Both the position numbers and the translations under genes were made by a program. The notes under the pieces were generated by a model. That model made no database searches. It was not told the DNA's origin and saw only the letters and a list, made by a program, of their open reading frames with translations. A DNA stretch of 64,000 nucleotides from Acinetobacter calcoaceticus. GTDB taxonomy: Bacteria > Pseudomonadota > Gammaproteobacteria > Pseudomonadales > Moraxellaceae. The stretch spans positions 62,001-126,000 of the forward strand of contig NZ_JADVKT010000007.1 of the NCBI RefSeq assembly GCF_016508255.1, given 5' to 3'. Of this stretch, positions 10,302 through 17,885 are shown one piece after another. Position 1 is the first letter of the stretch. Every line of letters begins with the position of its first letter.

Positions 10302-12907
10302 TGAACACAAAATACCGTAAACCGCTGGCAGGAACCCAGCTTGAATATTACGACGTGCGTCAAGCCGTTGAAGATATTCAGCCAGGCGCATACGAAAAAC
10401 TGCCTTACACGTCTAAAGTACTTGCAGAGCAATTGGTACGCCGTGCCGATGCTGAGAACTTAACTGCCTATTTAACGCAGTTAATTGAAAGCCGTCAGGA
10501 CTTGGACTTTCCTTGGTACCCAGCGCGCGTGGTGTGTCATGACATCCTAGGCCAAACTGCTTTGGTTGACCTTGCAGGTTTGCGTGATGCGATTGCTGAC
10601 AAAGGCGGTGACCCATCTAAAGTCAACCCAGTTGTACCGACTCAGCTCATTGTCGACCACTCTTTAGCCGTGGAATTCGGTGGTGCTGACCCAGACGCTT
10701 TTGAAAAAAACCGTGCTGTTGAAGACCGTCGTAACGAAGACCGTTTCCACTTTATTGAGTGGACTAAAACCGCATTTAAAAATGTTGACGTGATCCCTGC
10801 GGGGAACGGCATTATGCACCAGATTAACCTAGAGAAAATGTCTCCGGTGATTCAGGCGCGTGATGGCGTAGCATTCCCAGACACTTGCGTTGGTACAGAC
10901 TCACACACACCACATACAGACGCTTTGGGCGTAATTTCTGTGGGCGTTGGTGGTTTGGAAGCTGAAAACGTGATGTTAGGCCGTGCGTCTTGGATGCGTC
11001 TGCCAGACATTATTGGTGTTGAGTTTGTAGGGCAGCGTCAGGCTGGTATTACAGCAACAGATATCGTACTTGCTTTAACTGAGTTCTTGCGTAAAGAGCG
11101 CGTAGTCGGTGCTTACCTTGAGTTCTTTGGTGAAGGTGCTGACAGCATGTCTGTGGGCGACCGTGCAACCATTTCAAACATGACACCAGAATATGGTGCT
11201 ACGGCTGCGATGTTCTACATCGACCAAAACACGATTGACTACTTGCGCCTAACAGGTCGTGAAGATGCTCAAGTGGCACTGGTTGAACAGTACGCAAAAG
11301 AAATTGGCCTTTGGGCAACTGACATGACCAAAGCAGAGTACCCACGTGTACTTCGTTTTGACCTATCAAAAGTAACACGTAACATTGCTGGTCCATCAAA
11401 CCCGCATGCGCGTGTTTCTACTGCTGACCTAAAAGAAAAAGGCATTGCAGGCGTTGTTGAAAACCGTTCTGATGGCTTAATGCCAGATGGTGCAATCATT
11501 ATTGCTGCAATTACTTCATGTACCAACACTTCTAACCCACGTAACACTGTGGCGGCGGGCTTGTTGGCACGTAAGGCAAATGAGCTAGGTTTAGTTCGTA
11601 AACCTTGGGTGAAATCATCATTTGCACCGGGTTCAAAAGCGGCTGCACTTTACCTTGAAGAAGCAGGTGTTCTAAAAGACTTAGAACAACTTGGTTTTGG
11701 CATTGTGGCTTACGCTTGTACGACGTGTAACGGTATGTCGGGTGCGTTAGATCCAGTCATTCAACAAGAAATTATTGACCGTGACTTGTACGCAACAGCA
11801 GTACTCTCTGGTAACCGTAACTTCGATGGTCGTATCCATCCATATGCAAAACAAGCGTTCTTGGCATCTCCACCGCTTGTTGTGGCGTATGCAATTGCAG
11901 GTACGATTCGTTTTGACATCGAAAAAGATGCGTTAGGTCATGACAAAGAAGGTAAGCCGATTTACCTCAAAGACATCTGGCCATCAGACGCTGAAATTGA
12001 TGCATTAGTAAAACAAGCTGTGAAGCCTGAACAGTTCCGTAAAGTCTACATTCCAATGTTTGATTTAGGCGTAACCGTAGAGGCCGAAAGTCCGCTTTAT
12101 GACTGGCGTCCACAAAGTACTTACATTCGCCGTCCACCATATTGGGAAGGGGCGTTGGCTGCACCGCGTACTTTAGCGAACATGCGTCCGCTTGCAATTT
12201 TGGGTGACAACATCACCACCGACCATTTGTCGCCTTCAAATGCGATTTTGATGGACTCGGCTGCGGGTGAATATCTTCACAAAATGGGTTTACCAGAAGA
12301 AGACTTCAACTCATACGCAACGCATCGTGGTGACCATTTGACAGCACAACGTGCAACATTTGCTAACCCGAAACTCTATAACGAAATGGTAGTTCGTTCA
12401 GACGGTACGATCAAACAAGGTTCAAAAGCGCGTGTAGAGCCAGAAGGCGAAGTCATGCGTATGTGGGAAGCGATTGAAACCTACATGAACCGTAAGCAGC
12501 CATTAATCATTGTTGCGGGTGCTGACTACGGTCAGGGTTCAAGTCGTGACTGGGCTGCGAAAGGTGTGCGCCTTGCAGGTGTTGAAGCAATTGTGGCAGA
12601 AGGTTTTGAGCGTATTCACCGTACTAACTTGGTGGGTATGGGCGTGTTACCACTTGAGTTTAAAGCGGGTGTAAACCGCAAGACTTTAAAACTAGATGGT
12701 ACAGAGCTTTATAGCGTAATTGGTAATATCGCGCCGCGTTCGACTTTAACTTTAGTGATTGAACGTGCTACAGCGGACGGTAAAGAAGAGATTGTGGAAG
12801 TGCCTGTGACTTGCCGTTTAGATACAGAAGAAGAAGTTTCTGTATATGAAGCGGGCGGTGTATTACAGCGTTTTGCGCAAGACTTTTTAGAAGGTCAAGT
12901 GGCTTAA
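10301..12907 (+). CDS. acnD: Fe-S 2-methylcitrate dehydratase AcnD
   Basis: Aconitase-family enzyme that dehydrates 2-methylcitrate to a 2-methylaconitate isomer. The 868-residue protein carries the [4Fe-4S] ligands in ITSCTNTSNPRN and ACTTCNGMSG and the swivel domain ending with the GADYGQGSSRDWAAKG motif. In the characterised AcnD pathway a second protein, PrpF, isomerises the product; no prpF or prpD follows here. Translation is coupled to prpC (TAATG). The last ~25 bp and the terminator are duplicated about 690 bp downstream. Confidence 0.94.
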   Translation: MNTKYRKPLAGTQLEYYDVRQAVEDIQPGAYEKLPYTSKVLAEQLVRRADAENLTAYLTQLIESRQDLDFPWYPARVVCHDILGQTALVDLAGLRDAIADKGGDPSKVNPVVPTQLIVDHSLAVEFGGADPDAFEKNRAVEDRRNEDRFHFIEWTKTAFKNVDVIPAGNGIMHQINLEKMSPVIQARDGVAFPDTCVGTDSHTPHTDALGVISVGVGGLEAENVMLGRASWMRLPDIIGVEFVGQRQAGITATDIVLALTEFLRKERVVGAYLEFFGEGADSMSVGDRATISNMTPEYGATAAMFYIDQNTIDYLRLTGREDAQVALVEQYAKEIGLWATDMTKAEYPRVLRFDLSKVTRNIAGPSNPHARVSTADLKEKGIAGVVENRSDGLMPDGAIIIAAITSCTNTSNPRNTVAAGLLARKANELGLVRKPWVKSSFAPGSKAAALYLEEAGVLKDLEQLGFGIVAYACTTCNGMSGALDPVIQQEIIDRDLYATAVLSGNRNFDGRIHPYAKQAFLASPPLVVAYAIAGTIRFDIEKDALGHDKEGKPIYLKDIWPSDAEIDALVKQAVKPEQFRKVYIPMFDLGVTVEAESPLYDWRPQSTYIRRPPYWEGALAAPRTLANMRPLAILGDNITTDHLSPSNAILMDSAAGEYLHKMGLPEEDFNSYATHRGDHLTAQRATFANPKLYNEMVVRSDGTIKQGSKARVEPEGEVMRMWEAIETYMNRKQPLIIVAGADYGQGSSRDWAAKGVRLAGVEAIVAEGFERIHRTNLVGMGVLPLEFKAGVNRKTLKLDGTELYSVIGNIAPRSTLTLVIERATADGKEEIVEVPVTCRLDTEEEVSVYEAGGVLQRFAQDFLEGQVA

Positions 12908-12939
12908 TACTTTGATCTTAAAGTAATTGATATTGTTTA

Positions 12940-12972
12940 AAAAAAGCCCTATCTTGATGATGGGGTTTTTTA
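12940..12972 (+). terminator. acnD terminator
   Basis: AAAAAGCCC and GGGGTTTTTT arms with inner ATC/GAT pairs, followed by T. A diverged copy lies at about 13632-13660. Confidence 0.75.
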
Positions 12973-13067
12973 CTATATATTGTGTAAAAAGAGTTGATGG
13001 CCTCATAAAAAATTGCATTTAAAATAGGTTTTTTTAGAAAAATATCCATATAAAAAAGGATCAAAAA

Positions 13068-13334
13068 TTGGAAACAACAAATAAACTAGATAATCAATCT
13101 GAGAAGAAGTTACCAATTAAAGCGCATCTATTATGTGGCTGGCCATTCGTACTTATATTGGTTGGAGGTGCTATTGGCGGAGCTCTTGCTGGGATTGCTT
13201 ATGGTATAAATCTTAGAATTTATAAATCAAGCTTATCAGATAGCGCTAAAATAATACTCAATTCGTTGACAGGTTTAGCAGCTTTAATTCTTATGCTTAT
13301 TGCGGGAAATTTGATTCGAATGTATTTTTTTTAA
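13068..13334 (+). CDS. Small two-helix membrane protein, unknown
   Basis: I do not recognise a function. The 88-residue protein has a polar N-terminus of ~20 residues and two hydrophobic segments, about 24-50 (LLCGWPFVLILVGG, then a glycine-rich stretch) and about 63-87. The start is a TTG; no ATG fits, and AAAAAGGA sits 7 bp upstream. It lies between the acnD terminator and the first repeat/terminator. AT-rich codon use and the repeats on both sides suggest an accessory gene. No cysteine, metal or catalytic pattern is seen. Confidence 0.65.
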   Translation: METTNKLDNQSEKKLPIKAHLLCGWPFVLILVGGAIGGALAGIAYGINLRIYKSSLSDSAKIILNSLTGLAALILMLIAGNLIRMYFF

Positions 13335-13349
13335 AGTAGTTTTTTATAT

Positions 13350-13556
13350 AAAAAAAAGCCCGACATCCTGTCGGGCTTTTTCGTATTTGGTTGCTAGATA
13401 TGACTCCTGTCGTATCTCACGCTCCTAGTGCATGAACCTATTATTGTTGTTTTATGTTCCGGAACATCCTGTTCCTGTATGAACTCATCATAGGAAAAAA
13501 GTAGGGAGTCGCCAATCCGCAAAATCCCTAAAAGTTTGTAAGATAAATCGTACAAA
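13350..13556 (-). ncRNA. Putative GGA-hairpin small RNA, copy 1
   Basis: One of three ~205-bp repeats (others at 16787 and 17043). Read on the minus strand it forms hairpins GGAACAGGATGTTCC (13461-13475) and GCCCGACAGGATGTCGGGC (13358-13376), a GAC-AGGA-GTC hairpin and an AGGGA/TCCCT stem with CGGA inside. It ends with the GCCC/GGGC stem followed by a T tract, a good intrinsic terminator. GGA in hairpin loops is the CsrA/RsmA target. The plus-strand reading of the last hairpin also terminates the gene at 13068. The promoter is not obvious, so strand and expression are inferred. Confidence 0.55.
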
Positions 13557-13570
13557 ATGAAATTTTGGAA

Positions 13571-13660
13571 TATTTTTTAGAAGGCTAAGTGGCTTAATAT
13601 TTAGTCTATAACTGATTGAAAATTATTCTAAAAGGCCCTATCTTGATTATGGGGTTTTAA
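13571..13660 (+). repeat. Diverged duplicate of acnD 3' end and terminator
   Basis: TTTTTAGAAGG and AAGTGGCTTAATA repeat acnD codons and its stop (about 12882-12911) with one two-base change between them, and CCCTATCTTGAT-ATGGGGTTTT repeats its terminator. It lies immediately 5' of the defence module and indicates an insertion or replacement at the acnD end. Confidence 0.75.
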
Positions 13661-13683
13661 TAATAATTGTTATGGATTAAAGA

Positions 13684-14940
13684 ATGTATAAGATTGAACG
13701 TGTGGACATTAGCGATTTTTGGCATAGATTTGATGTCGGTTGTGAGTTTAATGAAGATGTAAATATCATTATTGGTAGAAATGGTACTGGAAAAACTACA
13801 TTTATGAATATTCTCCATGCTATTTTAACGGTTGATCCCGTTGGTTTAGTTGAGAATGATTTTGGATCTGCCAAAATACTATTAAAAAATGAGAGTAAAC
13901 AAAGAAAGACAATCATCGTTAAAAAAATTGAAGACGAGCATTTTAACTTCCCTATTATTGAATACCAAATTTCAAACAAAAAATATAAATTTAGACTAAT
14001 AAATTTGGATGAACGTAGAATTTCTCAGATGCAAAAACGTCGAATATCAGAGGAATCAATGGATGTTCGAAATGAAATGTTTAGTTTAACTTCAGTTTCG
14101 TCATTATCGGTATATAGACTAAGAAATGATGATGAATACGAAGTGAGAGATAGACATGGTGCTGTTTTTTTATCACCAGTTGATTATAGACTATCACAAG
14201 CTTTAGCAGGATTAACAGAATTCCAATTAGCATTAGCAGAAGAGGCTCAGATAGTTGCTAAGGATCTACAAAAAAATGTTTTAGCATCAATTTTATATAG
14301 TGAAGAAGATGCGAAGCAAAAAGCTTTGAATCTATACTTTGATAAGGAAGCTGAACAAGAGAGATTGATTTCAGCTTATGAACAATTAAGTTCTTATGAT
14401 GCCGCTATTAGAAAAAAAATAAAATTCCATGTATCTAGTATTGCTGAGACAATGGATGAAATTCAGAGTAATAGACCTGAAAAAAATATTGATATTAAGT
14501 CTTTGGAAGCACTTCGTAAAACAAGAAAAATCATTGATTTATCACTAGCAGCCAAAGATAAAACACAATCTATTTACTCTCAAATCAATTTGTTTTTATC
14601 GATAATACAAAATTTTATACCAGATAAAAAATTTAGCTTCATTTCTGGGCGTTTGATTATTGAAAATAGTTTAGGAGTTATTGAACATTCAAAGCTTTCA
14701 TCTGGAGAAAAACAATTAATCATATTAATGATTGAAGCATTATTGCAAAAAGGGAATAAGCATATATTTATGGCTGATGAACCAGAGTTGTCTTTACATA
14801 TTGCATGGCAACGTCAAATCATTCCTGCAATTAGAAAAATAAATCCGAATTCTCAAATAATTGTTGCTACTCATTCTCCAGAAGTTGCTTCTAGATATAA
14901 AGAGTCAATTTTTGATATGGAGAAATTGATTAATGTCTAG
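13684..14940 (+). CDS. PARIS-like AriA: AAA/ABC-type ATPase of a phage-defence pair
   Basis: ATPase of the SMC/OLD-like AAA_15 group, 418 residues. Walker A is GRNGTGKTT (31-39), the signature is SSGEKQ (339-344), Walker B is ADEPELS with the catalytic Glu366, and the H-loop is ATHSP with His397. A helical, lysine-rich middle (about 170-330) replaces a coiled coil. No nuclease domain is fused, unlike OLD. It overlaps the next gene by 8 bp; that gene is a TOPRIM/DUF4435 protein, which is the architecture of PARIS, where the ATPase senses phage anti-restriction proteins and releases the TOPRIM toxin. The trigger in this strain is unknown. Confidence 0.8.
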   Translation: MYKIERVDISDFWHRFDVGCEFNEDVNIIIGRNGTGKTTFMNILHAILTVDPVGLVENDFGSAKILLKNESKQRKTIIVKKIEDEHFNFPIIEYQISNKKYKFRLINLDERRISQMQKRRISEESMDVRNEMFSLTSVSSLSVYRLRNDDEYEVRDRHGAVFLSPVDYRLSQALAGLTEFQLALAEEAQIVAKDLQKNVLASILYSEEDAKQKALNLYFDKEAEQERLISAYEQLSSYDAAIRKKIKFHVSSIAETMDEIQSNRPEKNIDIKSLEALRKTRKIIDLSLAAKDKTQSIYSQINLFLSIIQNFIPDKKFSFISGRLIIENSLGVIEHSKLSSGEKQLIILMIEALLQKGNKHIFMADEPELSLHIAWQRQIIPAIRKINPNSQIIVATHSPEVASRYKESIFDMEKLINV

Positions 14941-15784
14941 TCTAGATTATTCACTTGATGCTCTTAACCTTCTAAATGCCTTTCATCAAGTTGATAAAGT
15001 TATTTATGTTGAAGGTCAGGATGACGTTCCTTTTTGGGAATTTCTGTTCAAAAAATTTACTAATTTAAATATTTATATTGAGGATGTTGGTGGAAAGGAA
15101 AATCTTCAACCTTATATCAAAAAAATTGAGCATGAAACTGTAGATTTTATTGTTGCAAAGGATCTAGACTACGATAGTTTTTTAGATAAAGGACTAAATG
15201 GTAAAAGTGTATTAACAACCGCTGGATATTCAATAGAAAATACGCTAATAGACAAAAACACTTTATTCTATGTGGTTAAAAAGCTGAGTTTATTACCTGA
15301 CTCAAAAATTGAAAGAAATGAATTTGATGATTGGCTTTTAAACATTAACTCCGTAATAAAAAAACTAATATTATTTGGAATCCATAATGAGTTGACAGAA
15401 AGTGGTGTTTCTGTGGTTCCTACAAATGCAGATAGATTTATGGTATCTAAAAACTCAGCTTTCCTTTGTTCAGAAAAAATAGATAACTATTTGGAAAAAA
15501 TACATTTGATAATAAATGAAGATGAATTGACGGAATTATTAGAGAAAGTAAATGCATTAAATAAAGACTATCTAGATTTATTAAATGGTCATTTCTATTT
15601 TTCTGCTGCACATAGGTTGGTAACGCTGAAAAGTGCAAAGTTGAAATCATCAACTAAGGCAGGAAAAATTCAATGTTCTTCGGAGACTTTTTTAGCCTTA
15701 TTGATGAGCGCATTTGAAAACTGTTTTAATTCAGAACACATACATTATGCACATTATCATGAACAATTCTCATTGGTGGGGTAG
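14933..15784 (+). CDS. PARIS-like AriB: TOPRIM/DUF4435 effector nuclease
   Basis: Probable toxin of the two-gene module, 283 residues. The TOPRIM fold is visible: YVEGQDD with Glu27 as general base, then VAKDLDYD with Asp77 and Asp79 for metal, and a further glutamate in SIENT (102). PARIS AriB proteins are ~300 residues, have an essential glutamate near position 26 and cut host tRNA when released; the match in size, order and motif position supports the call. The start codon lies inside the ATPase gene. The C-terminal ~150 residues are unremarkable and helical. Gabija-like or other OLD-associated TOPRIM proteins are the alternative. Confidence 0.78.
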   Translation: MSSLDYSLDALNLLNAFHQVDKVIYVEGQDDVPFWEFLFKKFTNLNIYIEDVGGKENLQPYIKKIEHETVDFIVAKDLDYDSFLDKGLNGKSVLTTAGYSIENTLIDKNTLFYVVKKLSLLPDSKIERNEFDDWLLNINSVIKKLILFGIHNELTESGVSVVPTNADRFMVSKNSAFLCSEKIDNYLEKIHLIINEDELTELLEKVNALNKDYLDLLNGHFYFSAAHRLVTLKSAKLKSSTKAGKIQCSSETFLALLMSAFENCFNSEHIHYAHYHEQFSLVG

Positions 15785-15790
15785 ATAGAT

Positions 15791-15812
15791 TTTGTAAGAT
15801 ATATCGTACAAA
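15791..15812. repeat. Near-palindromic 22-bp direct repeat (right of defence pair)
   Basis: TTTGTA and TACAAA arms surround a GATATATC core. The same element with one base change in the core ends small-RNA copy 1 at about 13536-13556. The two copies bracket the acnD-tail duplicate and the defence pair. Confidence 0.6.
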
Positions 15813-15858
15813 TAACATTTTTTGCATTTATGCCATCATCATCGGGCGAAATGGACAA

Positions 15859-15886
15859 TTGACAATCAGTCTAACTGGGTTATATT
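15859..15886 (+). promoter_or_regulatory. Sigma70 promoter for the zinc-ribbon gene
   Basis: TTGACA at 15859-15864 and TATATT at 15881-15886 are 16 bp apart; the coding start is 37 bp downstream. Confidence 0.65.
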
Positions 15887-15922
15887 CCTGTTTAATATCT
15901 ATACGATTATAGGAATACAATC

Positions 15923-16057
15923 ATGGTAACAGCTGGCGAAAAACCCGGAACAGGCTTCTATTTCTGCGCTCAATGTGGCCAGAGAGTGTTTCTAGAAATT
16001 AATACAGATCGTTTACCACCGTGCACTAAATGCTATTGCACCGAATTTAAACGTTAA
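15923..16057 (+). CDS. 44-residue zinc-ribbon microprotein
   Basis: A short protein (MVTAGEKPGTGFYFCAQCGQ at its start) with CAQC at 15-18 and CTKC at 34-37, two CxxC knuckles spaced to bind one zinc ion, followed by a basic tail EFKR. Such rubredoxin-like ribbons are common small bacterial proteins of unknown role. It has its own promoter, an AGGAAT ribosome binding site and a terminator directly after it, so it looks like a real single-gene unit. The target is unknown; nucleic-acid or protein binding are both possible. Confidence 0.75.
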   Translation: MVTAGEKPGTGFYFCAQCGQRVFLEINTDRLPPCTKCYCTEFKR

Positions 16058-16088
16058 GAATGAAATAATATTTGCGTTCGCATTTAAC

Positions 16089-16118
16089 AAAAAGCCCTGT
16101 CACCCGATGGGGCTTTTT
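16089..16118 (+). terminator. Terminator of the zinc-ribbon gene
   Basis: AAAAAGCCC/GGGCTTTTT arms around a short loop. Confidence 0.8.
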
Positions 16119-16179
16119 GTTAGTTTAAAAATAAGACTTACATAACAAGACCCGTGATGGGCATGAAAAGGAAACCGTT

Positions 16180-16755
16180 ATGGAAACAATATTGGGTTTA
16201 TGTATTGGCGTGGGGTTGAGCGCTGCCTGCGGTTTTCGTGTGTTTGTGCCGTTGCTGGTTATGAGCATTGCAACCATGATGGGATGGTTTGAGCCATCGA
16301 AAGGTTTCGAGTGGTTAGCTTTACCATCGGTTTGTTTGGCTTTAGCTGTGGCAACGGTGTGTGAAATTGCAGCCTACTATATTCCTTGGGTCGATAATGC
16401 CTTAGACACAATTGCGACCCCTGCGGCGATGATCGCGGGCACGCTCACCACGATGGCGGTCAGCAGTGGGGAAATGTCGCAGTTTGCAGGTTGGGCAGCA
16501 GCGATTATTGTGGGCGGTGGTACGGCTGGCGTGGTGCAAATGAGTACCGTTGCTGCACGTGGTGTTTCAACTGCAACCACTGGTGGCTTAGGGAATTTTA
16601 TCGTTGCGACAGTTGAGTGGATTGGAGCAATCTTACTTTCGGTTTCGGCCATGTTAGTGCCCGCGCTTGTTGCAATAGTGGTGCTGATTGCGGTTATTTG
16701 GGCAGTTCGTTGGATACAGAAGAAAAAGCAAGAACAGGTACATAGCCCGCTATAG
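16180..16755 (+). CDS. DUF4126 family membrane protein
   Basis: A 191-residue integral membrane protein with about five hydrophobic segments. It shows the family's N-terminal GLSAACGFRVFVPLL, the central WVDNALDTIATPAAMIAGTL and the GGTAGVVQMSTVAARG segment. The function of DUF4126 proteins is not established. Upstream GGAAAC and a 121-bp leader precede the ATG. The gene is followed by small-RNA copy 2, whose terminator hairpin ends its transcript. Confidence 0.82.
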   Translation: METILGLCIGVGLSAACGFRVFVPLLVMSIATMMGWFEPSKGFEWLALPSVCLALAVATVCEIAAYYIPWVDNALDTIATPAAMIAGTLTTMAVSSGEMSQFAGWAAAIIVGGGTAGVVQMSTVAARGVSTATTGGLGNFIVATVEWIGAILLSVSAMLVPALVAIVVLIAVIWAVRWIQKKKQEQVHSPL

Positions 16756-16786
16756 CTTAGTGTAAATATTATTTTTAAATGACCAT

Positions 16787-16990
16787 AAAAAAAGCCCAAC
16801 ATCCTGTTGGGCTTTTTCGTATTTGGGTACTAGATATGACTCCTGTCGTATCTCACGCTCCTAGTGCATGAACCTATTATTATTGTTTTATGTTCTGGAA
16901 CATCCTGTTCCTGTATGAGTTCATATTAGGGAAAAAGTAGGGTGTCGCCAATCCGCAAAATCCCTAAAAGTTTGTAGGTTAAAACGTACA
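16787..16990 (-). ncRNA. Putative GGA-hairpin small RNA, copy 2
   Basis: Second repeat copy. Minus-strand hairpins GGAACAGGATGTTCC (16897-16911) and GCCCAACAGGATGTTGGGC (16794-16812) keep GGA in the loop. The basal stem of the first domain changes from AGGGA/TCCCT to AGGG/CCCT. It ends in GTTTTAACCTACAAA-type sequence, unlike copy 1. A gap of ~50 bp separates it from copy 3. Confidence 0.55.
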
Positions 16991-17042
16991 TTGAGAAATA
17001 ATTAACCCATTTAACCCCTAAAATTTCTCAATATTCAGGTAT

Positions 17043-17246
17043 AAAAAAAGCCCAACATCCTGTTGGGCTTTTTCGTATTTGGTTGCTAGATATGACTCCT
17101 GTCGTATCTCACGCTCCTAGTGCATGAACCTATTATTGTTGTTTTGTGTTCTGGAACATCCTGTTCCTGTATGAACTCATCATAGGAAAAAAGCAGGGAG
17201 TCGCCAATCCGCAAAATCCCTAAAAGTTTGTAGGTTAAAACGTACA
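17043..17246 (-). ncRNA. Putative GGA-hairpin small RNA, copy 3
   Basis: Third repeat copy, tandem with copy 2. The terminator-type hairpin with GGA loop is 17050-17068 and the second GGA-loop hairpin is 17153-17167. Divergence among copies is concentrated in loops and linkers, while stems and GGA triplets are kept. Confidence 0.55.
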
Positions 17247-17360
17247 AGATCGCCTTTTATATATCTTATTTTGAATTCAACTCTGGCCCCCGTGCCACAA
17301 CAGACTTTAATTTTTTGCGCTGATTTAAAGTAAAACCCCATTGCGACACAGAGATAAAGA

Positions 17361-17376
17361 GCTAAGCCAGCTTAGC
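17361..17376. terminator. Hairpin at the end of the secreted-protein gene
   Basis: GCTAAGC/GCTTAGC perfect stem with a two-base loop, overlapping the stop codon of the minus-strand gene; a weak T run follows on the minus strand. Confidence 0.4.
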
Positions 17377-17656
17377 CCAGACTACTTTTGTCACAACGCT
17401 GCATGACGCTGAAAAAAGTAGGGGCAAAGTCCCGTGGGAGAACAGGACTTTGCAAACTGACATGTTCTAGGCGTTGCATGAGCTTAGGGGAGTAAGCTTG
17501 TTCAAGTCGCTGATAAATACAGTCACAACTGGTCTTGGTGTGTCCACCTGACAGGCAAATTTTTTCAAACTCCTGATGGGTCTCTGGGTCGTAAACCGAA
17601 ACGCCGTAGCTGCCAACTATGAAACTTAAAGCCAAAAGCGGTTTATAAATTTTCAT
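17372..17656 (-). CDS. Small secreted cysteine-containing protein, unknown
   Basis: I do not recognise the family. The start at 17656 (MKIYKPLLALSFIVGSYG) gives 94 residues with an N-terminal hydrophobic signal sequence; an upstream ATG would put 33 non-signal residues before it. The mature part has four cysteines: CLSGGHTKTSCDC and a C-terminal RCDK, a spacing that could give two disulfides. The EFEKICLSGG..TSCDCIYQRLEQ pattern resembles small periplasmic proteins annotated as hypothetical in Acinetobacter. It stands alone in a long AT-rich region. Confidence 0.6.
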   Translation of the reverse strand: MKIYKPLLALSFIVGSYGVSVYDPETHQEFEKICLSGGHTKTSCDCIYQRLEQAYSPKLMQRLEHVSLQSPVLPRDFAPTFFSVMQRCDKSSLG

Positions 17657-17756
17657 ATTATTCTCATGATTATTTATGTCTTTAACTAAAATAAAAATAT
17701 AATGACTTTGAGATTTAAAATAATTTTTTAAATAATAATTAATCCTCCTAAACACA

Positions 17757-17885
17757 CAGGAAAATAAAATAATTAAAATTTTAAAATAAAATTAGTTTAT
17801 AAATTTAAAAAAATAAGGCGTAAAAACCCAAATTTTAAATCAATAAAATAGTTAAATAAGAGAGAAAATGAGTTTGAAAAATGCC
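17757..17885. other. Very AT-rich gap before the structured RNA
   Basis: Mostly A and T with no coding signal. It probably carries the promoters of the minus-strand secreted protein and of the structured RNA, but no single hexamer pair stands out. Confidence 0.4.

Noticed and set aside
13684..15784. OLD-family nuclease or Gabija system
   Set aside because: OLD and GajA carry ATPase and TOPRIM in one chain and Gabija's partner is a UvrD-like helicase; here the two domains are in separate overlapping genes and no helicase is present.
13352..17070. CRISPR array
   Set aside because: Only three ~205-bp repeats with unequal gaps of tens to thousands of bases; no short regular repeats or spacers, and no cas genes.
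13350..17246. Insertion sequence or transposon for the three repeats
   Set aside because: They contain no transposase frame, no terminal inverted repeats and no target duplications of their own; conserved hairpins fit RNA genes better.
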